From NCBI GenBank assembly GCA_963750495.1, contig CAVVQV010000004.1:620001-684000 (forward strand): a stretch of 64,000 nucleotides of DNA, read 5' to 3'. The stretch's first letter is position 1. Every line of letters starts with the position of its first letter. Made by a program: the position numbers and the translations under genes. Under the pieces are notes generated by a model. It was given only the letters and a program-made list of their open reading frames with translations, searched no databases and was not told where the DNA came from. This stretch comes from JANLYC01 sp963750495. GTDB lineage: Bacteria; Actinomycetota; Actinomycetes; Propionibacteriales; Nocardioidaceae. Positions 15,707 to 22,529 of the stretch are shown here, in pieces.

Positions 15707-16489
15707 TCAGCGCGCCGGCAGCCCCTCGCAGAGCGCACGCGGGAACTGCGGGACCTGAGCGACAACCTCGCGACACCCGTCTTCGCGGCTGCTCGCGACG
15801 ACGGTCCACCGCCGGTCGGGACCGAGTTCGGCGAACCAACGGGTATGGACGCCCGCGTCGTCACAGCCGGTTGGAGGTGTCGACCCGTCCACGGACTGGC
15901 ACCCGGTGACCACGGCGTCCACGTCGAGGACCAGCCAGTGCTTGGTGCACGCCAGCACGTCTACGCTCTGCTCCGGCGGGAGCTCGGCCTCGGCCGTGAC
16001 GAGGTGCGTCCACACCGGCGCACACCGATCCTCGGGCGGGTGGCAGCCGACCTCGGTGCTGCAGCGGACGAAGGTGCCGTCCGGGCCAGGCTTCCACGCC
16101 TCATCGTTGACCACGAGGTCCAGACGGTTGAGGTCGACCGGACTATGGACGACCGCCGTCGTGACGTCGGTGCAGTAACTCGCGTTGACCGAGGTGACCG
16201 TGGTCGCCAGGTAGAGGTAGCCGTGTTCCCGGGCTTCCACGCGGGCCCGGGGGCGGGATGCGCAGTCCGCGCCGCCGGCCGGCAGCTGCACCGTGAGGTC
16301 GAGGCCAGGCCCCGGTTGACTGCGCGCGATGGTCGACACCGAGGCCAGGACAGGCCCGGTCAGGAGCTCTTCGTCGGGCGCGGTCGGTGGAGTCGGGCCG
16401 GTCTCGCCGCAGCCACTCAACGTCGAGACCAGGGCCAGCACCAGGGCTGCCCGCACTGCACTGATTGCCCACATTCGCCCCCGTCGCAT
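15707..16489 (-). CDS. secreted lipoprotein, function unknown
   Basis: A 260-residue protein with a signal peptide ending in a lipobox (TLSGC, Cys27). The mature part is rich in cysteine (about ten residues, for example VRCSTEVGCHPPEDRC), suggesting several disulphides outside the cell. No family recognised. ATG 16489 is supported by TAGGCT exactly six bases upstream; an ATG at 16474 is an alternative. The neighbours on this strand are the PIN gene and the SDR-sigJ operon, with palindromic repeats at both ends of the gene. Confidence 0.75.
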   Translation of the reverse strand: MRRGRMWAISAVRAALVLALVSTLSGCGETGPTPPTAPDEELLTGPVLASVSTIARSQPGPGLDLTVQLPAGGADCASRPRARVEAREHGYLYLATTVTSVNASYCTDVTTAVVHSPVDLNRLDLVVNDEAWKPGPDGTFVRCSTEVGCHPPEDRCAPVWTHLVTAEAELPPEQSVDVLACTKHWLVLDVDAVVTGCQSVDGSTPPTGCDDAGVHTRWFAELGPDRRWTVVASSREDGCREVVAQVPQFPRALCEGLPAR

Positions 16490-16495
16490 CGCAGC

Positions 16496-16501
16496 AGCCT
16501 A
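16496..16501 (-). promoter_or_regulatory. -10 box (TAGGCT), leaderless lipoprotein gene
   Basis: TAGGCT on the minus strand ends six bases before the ATG at 16489. Confidence 0.5.
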
Positions 16502-16509
16502 CCCGCGCC

Positions 16510-16572
16510 CCGCGGTTGGAACGTTCTTGCACCCGGGACCGCCCTTTCGCCGCAACAACGTTCCAACCGCGG
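16510..16572. repeat. palindromic repeat, GGTTGGAAC subfamily (16-bp perfect stem)
   Basis: CCGCGGTTGGAACGTT (16510-16525) is perfectly complementary to 16557-16572; the 31-base centre includes TTGC and GCAA blocks that can extend the stem. It lies between two minus-strand genes. Confidence 0.85.
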
Positions 16573-16576
16573 CCGG

Positions 16577-16972
16577 TCAGAGGAGCGTGCTGACGGGCGC
16601 CACCTCGACCACGCCCCGCGCTGCCCGGGCCAGCTTCGGGTCCCCAGTGACCAGCGCGTCCGCGTGCAGCCGGGTCAGCGCGACGTACTCCGCGTCGTAG
16701 GTCGCGGCCCAGCCGAGCTCGTCCGCCACCTGCCAGGCCGTACGCCGCAGCCGCGAGTCGCCGAGCAGCCGGATCGGCAGGGAGTTGATGCGCTCGAAGT
16801 ATTCGCGCGCCACCCGGCGTTCGAGACGGCCGCCCACCACGGCCTCGTGCAGCAGCGACAACGCCTGTGACCGGATCAGGGCAGGTGCCATCAGCTTGTG
16901 CGTGCCGGGCTCGGTGAAGTCCTGGGTCACCAGCGCGATGACAGCGGGGGCATCGACGACATACGTGGCCAT
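16577..16972 (-). CDS. PIN domain protein (VapC-like), orphan
   Basis: A 131-residue PIN-domain protein, predicted magnesium-dependent ribonuclease. Acidic residues expected at the active site are visible: Asp in VVDAPAVIALV, Glu in SLLHEAVV, and Asp residues in TYDAEYVAL and VTGDPKLARA. VapC toxins share this plan, but no small antitoxin ORF precedes it: the 91 bases between it and the divergent hydrolase are too short. The ATG at 16972 has GAGGAG upstream. It may be a solitary PIN nuclease or a toxin that has lost its partner. Confident on fold, less on role. Confidence 0.8.
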   Translation of the reverse strand: MATYVVDAPAVIALVTQDFTEPGTHKLMAPALIRSQALSLLHEAVVGGRLERRVAREYFERINSLPIRLLGDSRLRRTAWQVADELGWAATYDAEYVALTRLHADALVTGDPKLARAARGVVEVAPVSTLL

Positions 16973-17050
16973 GGCTACTCCTCGAGAGGGGCCGGATCAA
17001 GTTCATCATCTTGCCGCGTGATCCGGTCGAAAACTGGCCGGTTCCGTGTT

Positions 17051-17056
17051 TAGGCT
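17051..17056 (+). promoter_or_regulatory. -10 box (TAGGCT), hydrolase gene
   Basis: TAGGCT ends seven bases before the ATG at 17064, predicting a leaderless mRNA. Confidence 0.45.
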
Positions 17057-17063
17057 GGGCCAC

Positions 17064-17645
17064 ATGACCTCACCAGACAGCAAACCCCGCACCAGCGCCC
17101 TCCTCGTCGTCGACGTGCAGAACGGCAACACGGCAGACGGCTGGCAGCGCGACGCCGTGATCGGCCGCATCCGCACGCTGATCGACCGGGCCAAGGCCGC
17201 GGGCGCGCCCGTGGTCTGGATCCAGCACGAGGCGGGTCCGTTCAAGCCGGGCTCGGAGCCGTGGCAGATCGTCGAGGAGGTCCGGCCGGCAGATGGGGAG
17301 ACCGTCATCGGCAAGCAGTACCTGGACGCCTTCGCCGAGACTCCGCTCCGCAAGGAGCTCGACCAGCTCGGGGTCGGGCATCTCGTGATCTGCGGGGCCG
17401 CGACCGACGCGTGCATCCGGGCTACGTCGGCGCGGGCGCTCATCGAGGGCTACGACACCACCCTGGTCGCCGACGGGCACACCACGGACGAGGGGCCGTG
17501 GGACCTGCCGCTGCCCGACGGGCGGGAGGTGCCGATCGGGGGTGAATTGATGGTCGCCTACACGAACTTCTTCGTCGCCGACACCGAGTACCCCGGCGTC
17601 ACCACGGCCGTCATCAACGCCGACGAGGTCGAGTTCACCGTCTGA
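17064..17645 (+). CDS. cysteine hydrolase (isochorismatase family)
   Basis: A 193-residue isochorismatase-like hydrolase. The conserved elements are the N-terminal Asp in LLVVDVQNG, Lys in GKQYLDAF, and the nucleophilic Cys in ICGAATDACIRATSARAL preceded by the family's cis-peptide region. These enzymes hydrolyse amides or vinyl ethers (nicotinamidase, isochorismatase, N-carbamoyl hydrolases); the exact substrate cannot be told. ATG 17064 is chosen over 17046 because a -10 box lies between them. GTCGAC-type repeats follow. Confidence 0.85.
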   Translation: MTSPDSKPRTSALLVVDVQNGNTADGWQRDAVIGRIRTLIDRAKAAGAPVVWIQHEAGPFKPGSEPWQIVEEVRPADGETVIGKQYLDAFAETPLRKELDQLGVGHLVICGAATDACIRATSARALIEGYDTTLVADGHTTDEGPWDLPLPDGREVPIGGELMVAYTNFFVADTEYPGVTTAVINADEVEFTV

Positions 17646-17653
17646 CCGCCCAC

Positions 17654-17774
17654 CGCTCCGGTGATTGGGTCCTGCGGTGATGGAGCCCCGCGGTGATGGA
17701 GCTGGTCGACATCACGGTGGTCTCGACAGGTCGACCGCCGAGGCGCCGGGGTCTCGACAGGGTCGACCGCCGGG
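17654..17774. repeat. GTCTCGACA / GGTGATGGAG repeat block
   Basis: Direct copies of GCGGTGATGGAGC and GTCTCGACAGG-TCGACCGCCG fill the space between the hydrolase stop and the Shine-Dalgarno of the NYN gene. The block is related to the window-wide GTCGAGA family but more degenerate. Confidence 0.6.
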
Positions 17775-17820
17775 TACGGGAGACTGGCCGCATACACCCG
17801 ATCCAGGAGGCTGACCGCAC

Positions 17821-18678
17821 GTGACCGATGACAGCATTCGCCTGGCCGTCCTCATCGATGCCGACAACACCTCGCCGAAGCTGATCAAGGAGATGTTCGA
17901 GGAGCTGGCCAGCTACGGCACCATCACGGTCAAGCGGGCGTACGGCGACTGGTCCATCCCGCACCTCACCGGCTGGCGCGACGTGCTCCTCGGCAATGCC
18001 ATCTCGCCGCAGCAGCAGTTCGCCTACACGACGGGGAAGAACGCCACCGACTCGGCGCTGATCATCGATGCCATGGACCTGCTGTACTCCGGCAACGTCG
18101 ACGGGTTCGCCATCGTGTCCAGCGACAGCGACTTCACTCCGCTGGCGACCCGACTCCGCGAATCGGGGAAGCGGGTCATCGGCGTCGGTCGCCGCAAGAC
18201 ACCGAAGGCGTTCGTCGAGGCCTGCGAGCGGTTCGTGTTTCTCGAGGTCCTGGCCGGCGAGGACGGAACGACCGAACCGGCGACGGAGCCCGCCAAGGAA
18301 GACCAGCCGCGTCCGATCCAGAGCGTGCTGACCAAGGCCCTCAACCGGGTCGACAGTGACGACCAGGACTGGGCCTCACTCAGCGCGCTCGGCAACCACC
18401 TGAACCGCACCGACCCGTCCTTCGACTCGCGCAGCTACGGGTTCGGCAAGCTCACCGACCTGGTCAAGGCCCAGCCTTTCGTCGAGACGAAGACGGCGAC
18501 GTCGCCGAGCGGCGGCGAGCACCTGTGGGTGCGGCTCAGAGGTCGGCGGCCCGTCGTGGAGACAGCAGCCGCGAAGGCGGCTGTGCAGCCGCCCGCCAAG
18601 AAGGCGGCGAAGAAGGCAACCAAGAAGACCGCCCGGAAAGCTGCCGCGAAGACCCGGAACACCAAGAGCGGCGCGTAG
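17821..18678 (+). CDS. NYN domain RNase with OST-HTH/LOTUS domain and Lys-rich tail
   Basis: A 285-residue protein. Residues 1-145 form a PIN-like NYN domain (LAB-type) with the acidic catalytic set: LIDADNTSP, the ATDSALIIDAMDLLY region, and SSDSDFTPL, followed by GVGRRKTPKAFV. Residues about 155-235 resemble the OST-HTH/LOTUS RNA-binding fold (ALNRVDSDDQDWASLSALGNHL, RSYGFGKLTDLVKA). The last ~40 residues are Ala/Lys repeats (PAKKAAKKATKKTARK), probably nucleic-acid binding. It probably cuts or remodels RNA. GTG 17821 follows AGGAGG. Confidence 0.88.
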   Translation: MTDDSIRLAVLIDADNTSPKLIKEMFEELASYGTITVKRAYGDWSIPHLTGWRDVLLGNAISPQQQFAYTTGKNATDSALIIDAMDLLYSGNVDGFAIVSSDSDFTPLATRLRESGKRVIGVGRRKTPKAFVEACERFVFLEVLAGEDGTTEPATEPAKEDQPRPIQSVLTKALNRVDSDDQDWASLSALGNHLNRTDPSFDSRSYGFGKLTDLVKAQPFVETKTATSPSGGEHLWVRLRGRRPVVETAAAKAAVQPPAKKAAKKATKKTARKAAAKTRNTKSGA

Positions 18679-18769
18679 GCGCGGCCAACACAGGCTGGGA
18701 TCACCGGGTCTACGAGTCCGGCCGAGGCTTCGGGCTGTCGTGCCGCCACCCGGAAAGCGGCATGCGAAA

Positions 18770-18790
18770 GGCGAGGGTCAACCCCTCGCC
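18770..18790 (+). terminator. hairpin after the NYN gene
   Basis: GGCGAGGG (18770-18777) and CCCTCGCC (18783-18790) form an eight-base stem with a five-base loop, 92 bases after the stop and before the helR control region. No T-run follows. Confidence 0.5.
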
Positions 18791-18813
18791 ACTTCTAACG
18801 TATAGCGCAGTAG

Positions 18814-18833
18814 GGGGCTTGCGGCAAGACCCC
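18814..18833 (+). promoter_or_regulatory. rifamycin-associated element (RAE)-like palindrome
   Basis: The 20 bases GGGGCTTGCGGCAAGACCCC form an inverted repeat with arms GGGG-CTTGC and GCAAG-A-CCCC. As I remember it, this is almost identical to the RAE described upstream of rifampin-inactivating and helR genes in actinomycetes. It lies 57 bases ahead of the HelR-like gene, the expected place for rifamycin-responsive induction. The match is from memory and should be compared with the published motif. Confidence 0.75.
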
Positions 18834-18889
18834 GGTCGTGGCGCAGAATCACCGGACCTGGCCACACGCTACGAACGGGAGCTGATCAC

Positions 18890-21055
18890 GTGACCGCCCT
18901 CACGAGTATGGCGTTCGACCTTCCCGACCGCCTGGCCGCCAAGGCCGACCCGGCGATGATCGCAACAGACGAGCAGCACTTCGCAGCCATCGCGGCGAGC
19001 CTCGAGGAATCGCTGGCCGACCTCACCCAACGCCTCGACACTGAACGCGCGGCGCCCGGAGGCATGGGACAGGAGGCGATGGACCGGGACCTGGAGGTCC
19101 ACCGGCTGGCCTCCCGGCTGGGCGTCCTGCAACGCTTCAGCCTGGACCTCTGCCTCGGCCGCATCGTCAGCGACCGCGACCCCGAACCCGTCTACATCGG
19201 CCGGCTCGGTCTCACCGACAGCGCGGGACGTCGGCTCCTGGTCGACTGGCGCTCCCCCGCGGCGGAGCCGTTCTTCGGCGCGACCCACGCCAACCCGATG
19301 GGCCTGGCGAGCCGCCGCCGGTACCGCTGGACCCGCGGCCGGATCAGCGACTACTGGGACGAGGTGTTCACGCTGGACGGCTTCGAGGGGCACGCCGCCC
19401 TCGACGACCAGTCCGCGTTCATCGCCAGCCTGGGCGCCAGCCGGTCGGGCCGCATGCGCGATGTGCTCGGCACCATCCAGGCCGATCAGGACGCCATCGT
19501 CCGGGCCGGATCACGCGGTTCCCTCGTCGTCGACGGTGGTCCGGGCACCGGCAAGACCGTCGTCGCTCTGCACCGCACCGCCTATCTCCTGTACTCCGAC
19601 CCGCGGCTCGGTCATCGTCGCGGCGGCGTGCTGTTCGTCGGTCCGCACCAGCCCTACCTGGCCTACGTCGCCGACGTACTCCCGAGCCTGGGTGAGGAAG
19701 GTGTGCAGATCTGCACCCTGCGCGACCTCGTTCCCGAGGGGGCCGCTGCTCCGGGCGAGTCCGTCCCGGAGGTGGCCAGGCTGAAGGCGTCGGCCGACAT
19801 GGTGCGGGCCATCGAGCCGGCGGTGCGGTTGTACGAGGAGCCGCCGACCAAGACCGTTGTCGTCGAGACGCCATGGTCGGACGTGGCGATCGACGCCGAC
19901 GACTGGGTCGAGGCGTTCGAGGCCCCGGATCCCGGTACGCCGCACAACGAGGCCCGCGACCAGGTCTGGGAGGCACTCGCCACGATCCTGGCCGACAAGC
20001 TTCAGGCCCGGCTGGACGCGGAAGAGGTGTCGTTCGACCAGTTCCAGGCGACCCTGCGGCTCAACAAGGGCTTGGTCGAGACCGTGAGAAGGGCCTGGCC
20101 GATGATCGAGGCGACCGACCTCGTGGGAGACCTGTGGGAGGTGCCGGCGTACCTGCGCAGGTGCGCTCCCTGGCTCTCCCCCGACGAGGTCAAGGCGCTG
20201 CAGCGGGCAGACCCGCAGGCCTGGACCGTGTCCGACCTGCCCCTCCTCGACGCGGCGCGGCAGCGGCTGGGCGACGCGGAGGCGTCCCGGCGGAAGCGTC
20301 GACAGCACGCCGTCAGTGCCGCCGAGCGCGAGCAGATGGCTCGGGTCGTCGACGACTTCAGCACCGTCATCGACGACGACTACGGCGTAGGACTGGTGAC
20401 GATGCTGCGCGGCGAGGACTTCCACGACGCCCTGGTCGACGAGACCGCGCTGCCCACCGCCGACCCGGACCTGCTCGCCGGCCCGTTCGCGCACATCGTC
20501 GTGGACGAGGCGCAGGAGCTGACCGACGCGGAGTGGCAGATGCTGCTGCTGCGCTGCCCGTCGCGGAGCCTCACCATCGTGGGCGACCGCGCCCAGGCCA
20601 GGCACGGGTTCACGGAGTCGTGGCAGGAACGGCTCGAGCGGGTCGGGCTGGACAACATCAACCTCGCGTCGCTCAGCATCAACTACCGCACGCCGACCGA
20701 GGTCATGGCGGAAGCCGAGCCGGTGATCCGGGCCGTGCTCCCGGACGTCAACGTGCCGACCTCGATCCGGGAGAGCGGCGTCCCCGTCGTGCACGGGTCG
20801 GTCTCCGACCTCGACTCGATCCTGGAGACGTGGCTCGCCGCGTCAGCCGACGGGATCGCGTGCGTCATCGGCGCACCCTCGTTCGAGGCGAGGTCCCGGG
20901 TCCGGTCGCTGACACCAGAGCTCGCTAAAGGTCTCGAGTTCGACCTGGTTGTCCTCGTCGAGCCGGAGTCGCCCGAGCAGGGCATCGAAGGAGCGGTCGA
21001 CCGGTACGTCGCCATGACCCGGGCCACCCAACAGCTCGTCCTCCTGACCCGCTGA
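18890..21055 (+). CDS. helR: HelR/HelD-like RNA polymerase-recycling ATPase
   Basis: A 721-residue SF1 helicase-like protein of the HelD family. Walker A is GGPGTGKT (216-223) followed by TVVALHRTAYLLY; Walker B VVDEAQE has Asp539-Glu540. Later motifs include GDRAQARHGF, SINYRTPTE, a Lys-Gly-Leu-Glu-Phe block near 680 and YVAMTRATQQLVLL. The N-terminal ~140 residues are the antiparallel coiled-coil arm that enters the polymerase channel in HelD. HelR proteins dislodge stalled or rifamycin-bound RNA polymerase and give rifamycin tolerance; the RAE-like site upstream supports HelR over housekeeping HelD. GTG 18890 follows GGGAG; ATG 18908 is an alternative. Confidence 0.88.
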   Translation: MTALTSMAFDLPDRLAAKADPAMIATDEQHFAAIAASLEESLADLTQRLDTERAAPGGMGQEAMDRDLEVHRLASRLGVLQRFSLDLCLGRIVSDRDPEPVYIGRLGLTDSAGRRLLVDWRSPAAEPFFGATHANPMGLASRRRYRWTRGRISDYWDEVFTLDGFEGHAALDDQSAFIASLGASRSGRMRDVLGTIQADQDAIVRAGSRGSLVVDGGPGTGKTVVALHRTAYLLYSDPRLGHRRGGVLFVGPHQPYLAYVADVLPSLGEEGVQICTLRDLVPEGAAAPGESVPEVARLKASADMVRAIEPAVRLYEEPPTKTVVVETPWSDVAIDADDWVEAFEAPDPGTPHNEARDQVWEALATILADKLQARLDAEEVSFDQFQATLRLNKGLVETVRRAWPMIEATDLVGDLWEVPAYLRRCAPWLSPDEVKALQRADPQAWTVSDLPLLDAARQRLGDAEASRRKRRQHAVSAAEREQMARVVDDFSTVIDDDYGVGLVTMLRGEDFHDALVDETALPTADPDLLAGPFAHIVVDEAQELTDAEWQMLLLRCPSRSLTIVGDRAQARHGFTESWQERLERVGLDNINLASLSINYRTPTEVMAEAEPVIRAVLPDVNVPTSIRESGVPVVHGSVSDLDSILETWLAASADGIACVIGAPSFEARSRVRSLTPELAKGLEFDLVVLVEPESPEQGIEGAVDRYVAMTRATQQLVLLTR

Positions 21056-21057
21056 CC

Positions 21058-21118
21058 CGTCGAGCCGCTGATTGAGCCTGTCGAATGCCCTCGCTGATTA
21101 GGCCTGTCCAAATCACCC
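21058..21118. repeat. degenerate GTCGAGA-type repeat
   Basis: GTCGAGCCGCTGATTGAGCC and CTCGCTGATTAGGCCTG are diverged copies of the window-wide repeat, placed after the helR stop. Confidence 0.5.
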
Positions 21119-21127
21119 GGATCGGAA

Positions 21128-21133
21128 TAGGTT
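21128..21133 (+). promoter_or_regulatory. -10 box (TAGGTT), leaderless lipoprotein gene
   Basis: TAGGTT ends six bases before the ATG at 21140. Confidence 0.5.
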
Positions 21134-21139
21134 GACCGG

Positions 21140-21610
21140 ATGAGGGCCGTCCTCGTCGTTTCCGTGCTGACCATGACTCTGACGTCGTGCACAGGGTCGC
21201 CATCGGCAGAGAAGACGCCGGGCCCTTCTCCGCCGGTCTCGTCGTCCACGCCCCAGACGACGCGAAGTCCTGCCGCAACAGTCTCCTTGCCGTGCAACCG
21301 CGGCGCGCAGAAGGGCGTCGTCGTCGGGGCCGAGCACAAGATCGAGGGCGCCGTGTTCGGACGACCGTTGGTGTCGCCCCCGGCCCGCGATCACACCAAC
21401 AAGATCCTGTGGGTAGCCAAGCAGCCCGGGCGGGACGACCTCATGGTCTCTGCGTCGTTGAACGGCACAGACCTCCAGGTGCAGCGCCGGGTTGAAGGAG
21501 GCCCGGGGCCATCGATCATCAACGTGCCCAAGGCAGGCTGCTGGACCTTCTCGTTGAACTGGGGCAGCAACCACGACGTCGTGGCGGTGCGCTACGACCC
21601 GTTGCGTTGA
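21140..21610 (+). CDS. small secreted lipoprotein
   Basis: A 156-residue lipoprotein: short signal sequence ending in lipobox LTSC (Cys17), a Pro/Ser/Thr linker to about residue 45, then a compact domain with two cysteines (LPCNRG, KAGCWTF) that probably pair. The ending GCWTFSLNWGSNHDVVAVRY suggests an immunoglobulin-like beta sandwich. The function is unknown. It has its own leaderless promoter and is convergent with uppS, separated by a 12-base-stem hairpin. Confidence 0.7.
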   Translation: MRAVLVVSVLTMTLTSCTGSPSAEKTPGPSPPVSSSTPQTTRSPAATVSLPCNRGAQKGVVVGAEHKIEGAVFGRPLVSPPARDHTNKILWVAKQPGRDDLMVSASLNGTDLQVQRRVEGGPGPSIINVPKAGCWTFSLNWGSNHDVVAVRYDPLR

Positions 21611-21620
21611 GGTGACCATC

Positions 21621-21674
21621 CCGAGTTGTCAGACCGAGGCAGCGCTATAACCCGACTACGTCCTGACAACTCGG
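21621..21674. terminator. bidirectional hairpin between lipoprotein gene and uppS
   Basis: CCGAGTTGTCAG (21621-21632) and CTGACAACTCGG (21663-21674) are perfectly complementary across a 30-base centre. The genes on both sides converge on it. Confidence 0.65.
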
Positions 21675-21679
21675 TTGGT

Positions 21680-22420
21680 CTAGGCGGTGCCGTAGCGGCG
21701 GTCGCGGCGGGCGTAGATGTCGATCGCCTCGTACAACGTGCGCCGGTCGACGTCGGGCCACAGCACGTCCATGAACACCATCTCGGCGTACGCCGCCTGC
21801 CAGAGCATGAAGTTGCTGAACCGCTGCTCCCCCGACGTCCGAAGCACCATGTCGACGTCCGGCAGGTCGGGCACGTACAGCGCCTTCGCCAGCCGCGCCT
21901 CGTCGATCTTGTCGGGCTTGATCTTGCCGGCCACCGCCTGACGGGCGAGCGAGGCGGCGGCGTCGGCGATCTCGGCGCGGCCTCCGTAGTTGACGCACAT
22001 CGTCAGCGTGAACTTCGTGTTGTCCCGCGTCAGCTCCTCGGCGACCTGGAGCTCCTTGACCACCGACCCCCACAGCTTCGGCTTGCGGCCTGCCCACCGC
22101 ACCCGCACGCCCATCGCGTGCATCTCGTCGCGCCGCCGCCGGATCACGTCCCGGTTGAACCCCATGAGGAATCGCACCTCGTCGGGTGACCGCTTCCAGT
22201 TCTCCGTCGAGAACGCGTAGGCCGACAGCGCCTCGACACCGGCCGCGATCGCCCCTTCGACGACGTCGAACAGCGCCGCCTCCCCCTTCTCGTGCCCCGC
22301 CGTGCGGGGCAGCCCGCGGGCCGCCGCCCAGCGGCCGTTGCCGTCCATGATCACGGCGACGTGGCGGGGAATCAGCTCGCGCGGCAGGTCCGGCGGCTGC
22401 TCGAAGGCAGACGAGGTCAC
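21680..22420 (-). CDS. uppS: undecaprenyl/polyprenyl diphosphate synthase (isoprenyl transferase) UppS
   Basis: A 246-residue cis-prenyltransferase that extends allylic diphosphates with isopentenyl diphosphate to make the polyprenyl carrier lipid for peptidoglycan and polysaccharides. Motif I is HVAVIMDGNGRWA with the catalytic Asp; conserved later blocks are YAFSTENWKR and RTSGEQRFSNFMLWQAAYAE. The length is typical. The start is the GTG at 22420. In mycobacteria uppS lies next to recO; here 7.8 kb of accessory genes separate them. Its product is the carrier used by the exopolysaccharide locus at 32-48 kb. Confidence 0.95.
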   Translation of the reverse strand: MTSSAFEQPPDLPRELIPRHVAVIMDGNGRWAAARGLPRTAGHEKGEAALFDVVEGAIAAGVEALSAYAFSTENWKRSPDEVRFLMGFNRDVIRRRRDEMHAMGVRVRWAGRKPKLWGSVVKELQVAEELTRDNTKFTLTMCVNYGGRAEIADAAASLARQAVAGKIKPDKIDEARLAKALYVPDLPDVDMVLRTSGEQRFSNFMLWQAAYAEMVFMDVLWPDVDRRTLYEAIDIYARRDRRYGTA

Positions 22421-22462
22421 GGCGCCAACTCTGGCACCTGCCTTGAGTTGCCGCGTCGTCAG

Positions 22463-22479
22463 GTGACTTATATAGTCAC
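22463..22479 (+). promoter_or_regulatory. operator-like palindrome ahead of the MFS exporter gene
   Basis: GTGACT-TATAT-AGTCAC is a perfect six-base inverted repeat in an AT-rich patch, 51 bases before the GTG of the exporter. It looks like a TetR- or MarR-type operator, but no such regulator gene is adjacent. Confidence 0.5.
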
Positions 22480-22529
22480 TCTATCTATTTGCATGGCACA
22501 TCCACGTTTCCAGAGGAGCACTCCCCTTC

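Noticed and set aside
16973..17063. VapB-type antitoxin before the PIN gene
   Set aside because: The 91-base gap holds no ORF with a ribbon-helix-helix or AbrB-like pattern.
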